Shown here: positions 52,758 to 60,077 of the stretch, one piece after another
How positions within the stretch are numbered: the first letter of the stretch is position 1
Layout: each line of letters starts with the position of its first letter
DNA from: Flavobacterium daemonense
GTDB lineage: Bacteria; Bacteroidota; Bacteroidia; Flavobacteriales; Flavobacteriaceae
Direction: 5' to 3'
NCBI RefSeq assembly: GCF_007341385.1
Contig: NZ_VJYD01000008.1
Coordinates: forward strand, 124,001-188,000
DNA: 64,000 nt
The notes under the pieces: model-generated
Told to the model about the DNA's origin: nothing
Seen by the model: the letters and a program-made list of their open reading frames with translations, nothing else
Databases searched by the model: none
Position numbers and translations under genes: made by a program

Positions 52758-52801
52758 AGAGTATATTTTTTAATTTGCCCAATGGGTTAAAGATATTCAA
52801 A

Positions 52802-53854
52802 ATGAGCGAGCCTTTAATGGTTTTAAAAAAACCTTCATACCCTTTAACACAACCGCTTTTAAGTTATTTGGACAGATTCGAGCGTATTTCGAAGGTTTCT
52901 GTTTTTTACGATGATTTGTTGCGATTTTCAGGTTCGATCAATGTATATGATAAAAATGAAACTGATACGTTGTGGATTCGCGTGTATTACAATGAATTTG
53001 AGCGAAATGAAATTGATCTGAACTTAAAGAAAATTTACTCATTGCTCCATTCTGACGGAAACAGCGAAATTATTCAATTTCTAAATATTGATGCTATTGA
53101 TTATTGCACTTTTGGAAATTCAAAGCCTTTTAGAATTAAAGTCCGAAATATTCTGAATGACAATTATGTTCATTTTTATATTAAAAAAGCCGACGCTTCG
53201 AGAATTTACGGTTTAGAGTTGGAAGATATTCTTTCGCCAGATAAAATCAACTTTTTAGTTTACAATGATACTTTGATCGAAGAGCATATTATCGGAATTC
53301 CGGGCGATGTTTTTATGGATACTTTGCTGGATAAATGTACCGAAACCGAAAAAGCCCAAATTGCAAAAGAATTTGTAAAGTTTAATGAACGCTGTATGAT
53401 TCGTTTGCTTGGCGATATGCGAGCGTACAATTATGTAATTGTTCCAATTCACGATTTTGACCAAGTGGTGTATAAAATCCGCCCAATTGATTTTGACCAA
53501 CAATGTTATGAAGGAAATTTTAAAGTCTATCGTCCGCAGTTTTTCAAGGAAAATTATCCTATGATTCAGCTTATAAAAGAAAAATTAGAAGAGCGTTCGA
53601 TCATTCAGTATAAAGATGAAGAAAGAGCAATCTTGGCAAAACGTATTCATTCTGCCGAAAATAGAATTAAAAAATTATTGAATATAATGTGTCATGATAC
53701 GATTTCGACTCAAGAGCACTTGGATCAACTTAAAATGGAATTGTACCGATATACCAACGATATGAAATTTAAAAATGCCAGATCAATGGGACACATTATG
53801 CAAGCGGCGTTTGAGTTTATCACGCGTAATTTTAAAAACACTAATTTAGTTTAA
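52802..53854 (+). CDS. Conserved-looking protein with kinase-fold-like motif, unknown
   Basis: A 350-residue soluble protein, no signal peptide or membrane helix. I do not recognise its family. The stretch LLGDMRAYNYVIVPIHDFDQ (about 203-222) followed by RPIDFDQQ (226-233) has the spacing D...N then DFD that recalls the catalytic loop and metal-binding loop of protein-kinase/HipA/phosphoinositide-kinase folds (Asp205, Asn210, Asp230). The C-terminal 80 residues are helical and charged. An ATG nine codons earlier is possible, but this start better fits the gene's sequence character. It is divergent from the ABC operon. Confidence 0.6.
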   Translation: MSEPLMVLKKPSYPLTQPLLSYLDRFERISKVSVFYDDLLRFSGSINVYDKNETDTLWIRVYYNEFERNEIDLNLKKIYSLLHSDGNSEIIQFLNIDAIDYCTFGNSKPFRIKVRNILNDNYVHFYIKKADASRIYGLELEDILSPDKINFLVYNDTLIEEHIIGIPGDVFMDTLLDKCTETEKAQIAKEFVKFNERCMIRLLGDMRAYNYVIVPIHDFDQVVYKIRPIDFDQQCYEGNFKVYRPQFFKENYPMIQLIKEKLEERSIIQYKDEERAILAKRIHSAENRIKKLLNIMCHDTISTQEHLDQLKMELYRYTNDMKFKNARSMGHIMQAAFEFITRNFKNTNLV

Positions 53855-53862
53855 AAGTTTAG

Positions 53863-53923
53863 GCCACAGATTTCACAGATTAAACGGATTTTTTAAATCA
53901 TTATAATCTGTGATATCTGTGGC
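53863..53923. repeat. Imperfect inverted repeat GCCACAGATTTCACAGATTA
   Basis: Arms 53863-53882 and 53904-53923 are complementary with one mismatch. The element sits between two plus-strand genes and can act as a terminator or attenuator, since the next gene starts 19 bp after. Similar wording is found at 3338, 31390 and 54857. Confidence 0.7.
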
Positions 53924-53941
53924 TAAAGAAAAATTTATCTT

Positions 53942-54802
53942 ATGAGAAAATCTTTTTTAGTAGCCGTTTCTATTGTTTTAATGGCTTGTCAGCAACAGAC
54001 GAGCAGTAATTTTAAAACGCTTTTTTCGCTTCCAAAGAAATTAAAAGAGGTTTCTGGAATTACCTATTTTCCTGAAACGAATTTGATTTACACTATAGAG
54101 GACAGCGGTAATAAAAATGCTATTTATGCGATTGATTCCAAAGGAAAACTGGCTAAAACCATCACAATTTCAAATGCTACAAATGTCGATTGGGAAGATA
54201 TTACTAAAGATAAATCTGGGAATATTTATATAGGCGATTTTGGAAATAATGATAATCAGCGCAAAGATTTATGCATTTATAAAGTTGCTAAAAATCAGTT
54301 GAATAAAGATGTGGCTTCCGCCGAATATAAAATCTCATTTTCGTATCCAGAACAAACCGAATTTCCTCCAAAGAAAAAAGAAATGTTTTATGATGTTGAG
54401 GGCTTTTTTGAACTAAACGGATATTTTTACCTCTTCACAAAAAACAGAAGCAAAGGTTTTGACGGAACGGCTTTTATCTACAAAATCAAAAATGCAAAAG
54501 GAACTCAAAAAGCGGTTAAAATAGGAGAGTTCAAAACCTGCGACAACTACAATCATTGTGTATTGACCAGCGCAACAATAAGCCCAGACGGAAAAAAAGT
54601 TGTTTTGTTGAGCCACGATAAAATTGTATTATTTAAAGATTTCAAAGGCGATTTGTTTCACAAAGGAAAACAAATCGAAATAGGCCTGAATCACTTTTCA
54701 CAAAAAGAAGCCATAGTTTTTAAAGACAACAACACCCTTTTAATCGCCGATGAAAAAGCGGATAAAATTGGAGGGAATGTGTATGAATTCAAGCTTAATT
54801 AG
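53942..54802 (+). CDS. Lipoprotein with beta-propeller-like repeats, unknown
   Basis: A 286-residue lipoprotein (signal ending LMACQQQ). The chain reads like a SMP-30/SdiA-regulated-type propeller: LKEVSGITYFPETNLIYTIEDSGNKNAIYAID, WEDITKDKSGNIYIGDFGNN, FYDVEGFFELNGYFYLFTKN, and ATISPDGKKVVLLSHDKIV. These GxxYxxxxNxxYxI and DxxGNIYxxD turns are characteristic of repeated four-strand blades. There is no T9SS tail. It probably sits in the periplasm, or outer membrane as a lipoprotein. Function is unknown. It follows the kinase-fold-like gene by 87 bp with an inverted repeat between. Confidence 0.75.
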   Translation: MRKSFLVAVSIVLMACQQQTSSNFKTLFSLPKKLKEVSGITYFPETNLIYTIEDSGNKNAIYAIDSKGKLAKTITISNATNVDWEDITKDKSGNIYIGDFGNNDNQRKDLCIYKVAKNQLNKDVASAEYKISFSYPEQTEFPPKKKEMFYDVEGFFELNGYFYLFTKNRSKGFDGTAFIYKIKNAKGTQKAVKIGEFKTCDNYNHCVLTSATISPDGKKVVLLSHDKIVLFKDFKGDLFHKGKQIEIGLNHFSQKEAIVFKDNNTLLIADEKADKIGGNVYEFKLN

Positions 54803-54947
54803 GTTCAAAGGTTCAGAGTTGCAAAGGTTCAAAGGCTAAAAATAATGAGAAAAAAATAGCCACGAATTCACGAAGATTTTGCATAATAAAATTCGTGATT
54901 CGTGGCTAAAAAACTTTGAACCTTTGTAACTCTGAACCTTTGAGCCT
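54801..54947. repeat. Nested double inverted repeat
   Basis: The outer arms AGGTTCAAAGGTTCAGAGTT... (54801-54835) and their near-complement (54914-54947) enclose a second pair, TAGCCACGAATTCACGAA (54857-54874) and TTCGTGATTCGTGGCTA (54892-54908). The outer arm starts at the stop codon of the lipoprotein gene, and the whole element fills the gap to the convergent gene. The outer motif also occurs as a half copy at 9251-9282. Confidence 0.8.
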
Positions 54948-54951
54948 AAAG

Positions 54952-57900
54952 CTAAAAGCTATAAGCCGCTCCAAAAATAACTCTTCCAGGTTCATCTGGA
55001 GATTGGAAATACGAAATCCTTGCTGTTAAAAGGTTTACGGTATTCAGCCAGAAACCACCACCAAAATCTTGATGCCATTTTCTCGAACTTTCTCCGTCAA
55101 GCCAGATTCTTCCGTAGTCAAATCCGCCTAAAATTCCGTAGGTTAATGGAGCAACCGTACGATGAATTTTTCCAATGCTGAACCTTAAATCGGTACTTTG
55201 CGAGAAATAAGAATTTCCTAAAAAGCGTTCGTTTCTATAACCGCGTAAATCAGTATCGCCACCTAAAGCAGCACCTTGATAAAATTCGTAATTGTTATTT
55301 AAGATGGCTTTGGTTTTTAAAAATGTCGCCAAAACTAATTTTCCGTTATGATCGATTCTATGCGTAAAACCTAAAATACTTTCCAGCGTAGGGAAGTTTT
55401 TTTGAGTTTCCTCCAAATTTGTTGTCCAAGTTCCCGATGCCATAAAATAAATTCCTAAAGTTGGTTTTGCCACAAAATCTGAATTTTTAAACACATATTT
55501 TACTTTAAATCCGCCATAACTTTGATTGTCAAAAACCGCAGGATTTACAACTCCTGGAACATCAATAAATCTATTTTCAGTTTCCTGAACGCTCATTCTT
55601 TGAAAAATTGGATGCATACTGAATTCGCTTCCGTAGCGCCCAACATGACGTATCGCCCCCGAAAGATTAAACGTTCTAATACGAACACGGTTGTAGTCCA
55701 TTCCAAATTCGTCGTCGTTATTTACAGTTTCGTTTCCGTAACCAAAATAGTTGATTGCAAAATTTGGCGTAGTGTATTGTGATTCTACATCAATTACCCA
55801 TTTTCCAAGCAAACCAGGGAAATGTGCAGCATAATTAAATTCTAAACCGCCTGTAGCAAAATAATAGAAAGCATTTAACGTATGTCTTTGCGTATAAGGA
55901 TTTTGTTTGAAATTATTGACCGTATAACCTACGTTAAAACCTACTTTAACACCGTCATCAGGATTGTAGCCAATATTTGGCAATCCAGTAACGACATTAT
56001 ATTTTGGTTTTTCATAGTTATATAAATTCACTTCATAATCGTCAGTCAACTGTGTTTTGGTTTTTGAGTCAAGATTATAGGTGTTTTCTTTTGATTTAAA
56101 ATCATAAACGATGACCTTTTTGCCATTTTCAATGTTATACGTATCATTGTTTTGACCGCCAATCAATCGAATTTTAATGCTTGATTTTTTAGTTCCTTTT
56201 ACTTCAAAAACATCATCATCATCAAGACCATAAATCCATAGATTTGCAGTTTTATCGTCAGTTACGGTTTTAGTATAAACTAATTCGTCACCCTCTTTTT
56301 TAATTCTGAAAACTTGAATCTCAAGGCTTTTCTTGGCATTATGATCAACAACAAATTTGTCTTTTTTATCGGTTCCTGCAAGCATTACGGTATGACTTAA
56401 GACATCAAAATATTCTGAAGCGTATTTCTGAAGATCTTTTTTTCGTTTTTGTAATTTTCTAATGATTTCCTGCGCCGTTTCATCCTGAACTTCTTTTGGC
56501 ATGCCCTTGAAAGCATTTGCAATATCTGCATCCGTTAAATGTTCTTGAATAAATTTTGCCTGTTCGATCCAGTCTTTTTCTTCGGCAGTTCGTAAAAAAG
56601 CCAAATCCATTGGGTAGGCTTCTCTTCCTAACCATTTTACATTGTCAATTTTATCTTTAAAAGTTCGCATATGACGAAGTGCAGGAACATTCATAATGAA
56701 AATTCTAAACATTGCTCCATCGTAATTTGGATAAGCCTGATCACGGTCACGCGGAATCGGTTTGTAAACAACCTTGTCTCCTTTTTTGTATTCGCCCCAG
56801 CGCCATTGATCGCTGTGTCTGTCCCAATCGCCAATAAGCATATCAAACAAACGAGCTTTTATATATTCTTTTTCATCAACCGAATATTTTTCGTCCTTAT
56901 GCAGATTTTTCATCATATCGTCCGTACTGATGATATCTGTTGGATGCCCAAAGTTTTTTCCGTCTAAATGATTGTCTGCAGGTCTTTCTTCAACCATATA
57001 CAATTCATCTCCATAACTAGCATTAAATTCGCCAAGAGCATTTTGTTTCGGGATGTAATATAAAACCGGATTCGTATGCGAAAGCCCAATTTTATCAGAC
57101 ATGCTTCCTGTTGTATATGGGCCATAAGGATAAGAAGTGGTATAAAAATCCAGTAAAAAACGTTCTGTAAACGTTTTTTCGAAATCATTTACAACATATT
57201 GGTCCTTAATGGCAACCGACTGCAAAAATGTGGTTGCACTTTTTTTCATGGCACGCATCACAAAATCACGACCCTGAGGATCAGACATTCGAAGTGAAAT
57301 AGATTGATGTCCTCCGCCTTCGCGAATCGGTTTTAAACCTCCTAAAAGTGTGTCAATAGTTGCTGTTTTGGCTTCAATTGGCATGCTATAGTATTTTCTG
57401 TAATGTTTTCCGAAAAGGAATCTATAAAAACCGCTTTTGTCTGTCAATTCTTTAGGATAAATTGAAGAGATAACCGTTGAAGGGAATTTATTCGGAATAT
57501 CAGCTCCCCAATTTATTTCTTTTGCTTTTATGATTTCGCGCTCAAAAAGCAGTTTTTCCTTGTTGTTTTCATTTCCAAAATAAGAAACTTTTGCATCGCC
57601 GCTTTTAAATAAAGTAAGAGTTGCATAACCATTTCCACCATATGAAAAATCATTTTCGCTGATGGCTCTCGCGGCTTCTGATTTAGATCCTGCGCCACTG
57701 ATAATTTGCTGAATATTTTCTTCGCTGATGTATTGCAGATTATGATCGTGGCCTGAAACTACAATTACATTTTTTTGTTTCTGTAAAAGCGTTTTTATTC
57801 TTTTGGCGTAAATCGTATATTGTTTATTTTGAAGATCCTGCGGACTCGCGCCAGATGTTTTTCGCAATAAATTAATAAAAGAGCCAATTACTGGAAGCGG

Positions 57901-58689
57901 AATTTTTTTCTCTAAAGGAAATAATTGTTTTTCCATCGAAAATTGACCGCCGTGGGTTCCGTTGCTCAGCAAAGGATGGTGAATAGCCAGAATGACGGTT
58001 TTCTCCTGATTTTTGTTTAAAATACTTTCAAGTTCATCAAAAAAATCTTCTCGGGTTTTAATGTCGCAATTGTCGTTTATTGTTGGGTGATTGTTCCAAT
58101 CTTCCAAAAACCATTCGCTGTCAATTGTCACTAACGTTGCAGTACTGTCAATTTTTACATCTTCAATTGGACACGTTTTTCTTGGCAGAAATGCTTTTTT
58201 GTCATTTAAATATTTCGTTACAAAATCCGCTTGACGCTCCAAGCCTTTGATGCCGTTGTACCAATCGTGATTTCCGGGAATAAATATAGTTTTACCTTTA
58301 AAGCCTTCTGCCAATTTTAACTGATTAGTCAGTTTTGTTTCTGCCAAAGCTTTGTCTTCCGCATTTTTGTCAGCTGGAAATCCTTTCGGATAAATATTGT
58401 CGCCTAAAAAAAGCAACGTCGATTTTTTATTCGCTTTCTTCAGCTTTTGATGCAAAAGCTCCAGTGTTTGTTGCGCTTGTGCTTCATCAGCATTTCCAGC
58501 ATCTCCAACAAGAAAAAAAGTATGAGCAATTTTTATGGTATCAGTAGCGTTTTCTGTTTCGTTGGCGCTCACATTTTTTCCGTATTGCGCCTTTCGAGTT
58601 GCACAGGAATAAATGATGAAAAGTGCCATGATTGCCAAACAGTATTTTTTAATCTTGGCAATAAAATGGTTATCCAAAAACAATTTCAT
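54952..58689 (-). CDS. Metallophosphoesterase / kinase-like / beta-barrel fusion protein
   Basis: A 1245-residue lipoprotein (signal ending FIIYSCAT). A calcineurin-like phosphoesterase domain (about 55-345) has all signature blocks: VGDAGN, LFLGDNIY, IPGNHDW, AIHHPLLS and VVSGHDHN. The middle region (about 400-720) contains LFDMLIGDWDRHSDQW and VYKPIPRDRDQAYPNYDG, which resemble the catalytic and metal-binding loops of the HipA/Fam20-like kinase fold. The last ~370 residues (from about 870) have the alternating strands of an outer-membrane barrel (Omp85/BamA-like surface-antigen type, ending AAYSF with terminal Phe). The phosphoesterase would sit outside or in the periplasm depending on barrel topology. 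The combination is unusual. Function is unknown. Confidence 0.85.
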   Translation of the reverse strand: MKLFLDNHFIAKIKKYCLAIMALFIIYSCATRKAQYGKNVSANETENATDTIKIAHTFFLVGDAGNADEAQAQQTLELLHQKLKKANKKSTLLFLGDNIYPKGFPADKNAEDKALAETKLTNQLKLAEGFKGKTIFIPGNHDWYNGIKGLERQADFVTKYLNDKKAFLPRKTCPIEDVKIDSTATLVTIDSEWFLEDWNNHPTINDNCDIKTREDFFDELESILNKNQEKTVILAIHHPLLSNGTHGGQFSMEKQLFPLEKKIPLPVIGSFINLLRKTSGASPQDLQNKQYTIYAKRIKTLLQKQKNVIVVSGHDHNLQYISEENIQQIISGAGSKSEAARAISENDFSYGGNGYATLTLFKSGDAKVSYFGNENNKEKLLFEREIIKAKEINWGADIPNKFPSTVISSIYPKELTDKSGFYRFLFGKHYRKYYSMPIEAKTATIDTLLGGLKPIREGGGHQSISLRMSDPQGRDFVMRAMKKSATTFLQSVAIKDQYVVNDFEKTFTERFLLDFYTTSYPYGPYTTGSMSDKIGLSHTNPVLYYIPKQNALGEFNASYGDELYMVEERPADNHLDGKNFGHPTDIISTDDMMKNLHKDEKYSVDEKEYIKARLFDMLIGDWDRHSDQWRWGEYKKGDKVVYKPIPRDRDQAYPNYDGAMFRIFIMNVPALRHMRTFKDKIDNVKWLGREAYPMDLAFLRTAEEKDWIEQAKFIQEHLTDADIANAFKGMPKEVQDETAQEIIRKLQKRKKDLQKYASEYFDVLSHTVMLAGTDKKDKFVVDHNAKKSLEIQVFRIKKEGDELVYTKTVTDDKTANLWIYGLDDDDVFEVKGTKKSSIKIRLIGGQNNDTYNIENGKKVIVYDFKSKENTYNLDSKTKTQLTDDYEVNLYNYEKPKYNVVTGLPNIGYNPDDGVKVGFNVGYTVNNFKQNPYTQRHTLNAFYYFATGGLEFNYAAHFPGLLGKWVIDVESQYTTPNFAINYFGYGNETVNNDDEFGMDYNRVRIRTFNLSGAIRHVGRYGSEFSMHPIFQRMSVQETENRFIDVPGVVNPAVFDNQSYGGFKVKYVFKNSDFVAKPTLGIYFMASGTWTTNLEETQKNFPTLESILGFTHRIDHNGKLVLATFLKTKAILNNNYEFYQGAALGGDTDLRGYRNERFLGNSYFSQSTDLRFSIGKIHRTVAPLTYGILGGFDYGRIWLDGESSRKWHQDFGGGFWLNTVNLLTARISYFQSPDEPGRVIFGAAYSF

Positions 58690-58716
58690 ATTTTAGTGGT
58701 ATTAAAATATTCTCTT

Positions 58717-59895
58717 ATGAATCTAATAGAACAATCCGAAGATTTCGTCAGTAATTTACTCAAAGATAAACTTTCTAATTTATATTCTTACCATAATTTT
58801 AACCATACTTTAACCGTAGTTTCTGCTGTAAAGGAGCTTTGCAAAAAAGAAGATGTAGGAGATAAAGATAAGGAAGCGCTACTGGTTGCGGCATGGTTTC
58901 ATGATACGGGATACATTAACGGACATGAAAATCACGAAAAAGAAAGCACAAAAATTGCTGAAGATTTTTTGCAAGAAAGAGGAAAATCAGAGGAATTTAT
59001 TGCGCTTGTTTCGAGTTTGATTTTGGCTACAGCCAAAGATTATGAGCCAAAAACTCTTTTGGAAAAAATCATTAAAGATGCTGATTATGCGCATTTAATG
59101 GGAGAAGAATATACAACGACTTGCGAATTGCTTCGATTGGAATTAAAAAATACCGGAATAGTAAGTTTTTCTAATGCCGAATGGACAAGAGAGAATTTGA
59201 ATTTCCTTTTGAATAAACATCGATTTTATACGGATTACGCTCTAAAAAAATGGCAACCGCTAAAAGAGAAAAATTTAGTTCTAATTCAAAAAAAAATAAG
59301 CAAACAGGAATTGAAAGCAGCAAAGGAAATTGACGCAGAAAATAAAAAGAAAGTTAAGATTGAAAGGCCAGAACGCGGAATTGATACGCTGTTTCGCGTT
59401 ACACTCGGAAATCATACACGTTTAAGCGGCATTGCAGACAGCAAAGCAAATATTTTATTGTCTGTGAATGCTATTATTATTTCGATTGCACTTTCTTCAA
59501 TTATACCAAAACTCGACAGTCCAAAAAATGCGCATTTAGTAATTCCGACATTCATAATGTTGATTTCTAGTGTTGTGACTATTATTTTTGCGATTCTGTC
59601 AACACGACCAAAAGTGACTTCCGGATTTTTTACGCGCGACGATGTCGAGGCTAAAAAGGTAAACTTGATGTTTTTTGGCAATTTTTATAAAATGCCTTTT
59701 GAAGAATACGACTGGGCGATGAACGAAATGATGAAAGACAGAGAGTATCTGTATTCAACCATGATAAAAGATTTGTATTACCTCGGATTGGTTTTACAAC
59801 GCAAATACAACTTACTCCGAATTGCCTATAATCTTTTTATGATCGGAATAATCGTTACTGTCATTGCATTTGTAATTGCTTTTAGATCAATTTAG
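58717..59895 (+). CDS. HD-domain protein with Pycsar-effector (PycTM, DUF5706) domain
   Basis: A 392-residue protein. The N-terminal HD domain (about 20-130) keeps its metal ligands: His30 in YHNFNH, His62-Asp63 in WFHDTGY and Asp121/Asp123 in KDADYAHL. A basic linker (about 180-220) follows. The C-terminal region has the RVTLGNHTRLSGIADSKANILLSVN opening of the PycTM effector domain, three hydrophobic segments (about 245-265, 272-295, 369-390) and RPKVTSGFF. PycTM proteins are membrane effectors of Pycsar phage defence, gated by cyclic nucleotide. Here it is fused to an HD domain and no adenylate/uridylate/cytidylate cyclase gene is adjacent. Upstream in-frame ATGs exist to 58447, but they overlap the divergent gene, so this start is used. 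Confidence 0.85.
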   Translation: MNLIEQSEDFVSNLLKDKLSNLYSYHNFNHTLTVVSAVKELCKKEDVGDKDKEALLVAAWFHDTGYINGHENHEKESTKIAEDFLQERGKSEEFIALVSSLILATAKDYEPKTLLEKIIKDADYAHLMGEEYTTTCELLRLELKNTGIVSFSNAEWTRENLNFLLNKHRFYTDYALKKWQPLKEKNLVLIQKKISKQELKAAKEIDAENKKKVKIERPERGIDTLFRVTLGNHTRLSGIADSKANILLSVNAIIISIALSSIIPKLDSPKNAHLVIPTFIMLISSVVTIIFAILSTRPKVTSGFFTRDDVEAKKVNLMFFGNFYKMPFEEYDWAMNEMMKDREYLYSTMIKDLYYLGLVLQRKYNLLRIAYNLFMIGIIVTVIAFVIAFRSI

Positions 59896-59915
59896 TTTCT
59901 TTGTCGTTAAAATTA

Positions 59916-60053
59916 AACACATAGAAACATAGGTTTTCTATATGTAGAAAGGAGCAGAGTAAGAAACTAGTTTCTAACACATAGCCATATCTATGTGCAT
60001 TGATGCAAGTGAAATGCCTTTTTTAAGTTTCAAAATCTATGTTTCTATGTGTT
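59916..60053 (+). repeat. Intergenic palindromic repeat, ~137-bp family, copy C
   Basis: This is the cleanest copy: 138 bp with perfect 17-bp terminal inverted repeats AACACATAGAAACATAG/CTATGTTTCTATGTGTT. Internal AGAAACTAGTTTCT and ACACATAG..CTATGTG palindromes and AGTGAAATGCCTTTTTTAA are present. It lies between the convergent HD-PycTM and GAF genes. It matches copies at 1553 and 52620. Confidence 0.9.
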
Positions 60054-60077
60054 GAAAAATCAAAAAGCTCAACTAAC

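Noticed and set aside
58447..58716. N-terminal 90-codon extension of the HD-PycTM frame
   Set aside because: Antisense to the start of the divergent phosphoesterase gene, composition unlike a protein, and HD homology begins after residue 91.
58761..58768. TATCTTTG on the minus strand within the HD-PycTM coding region as promoter of the phosphoesterase gene
   Set aside because: Distance (72 bp before the start) is reasonable and the intergenic gap is only 27 bp, but no -33 partner; an 8-mer of this type can occur by chance.
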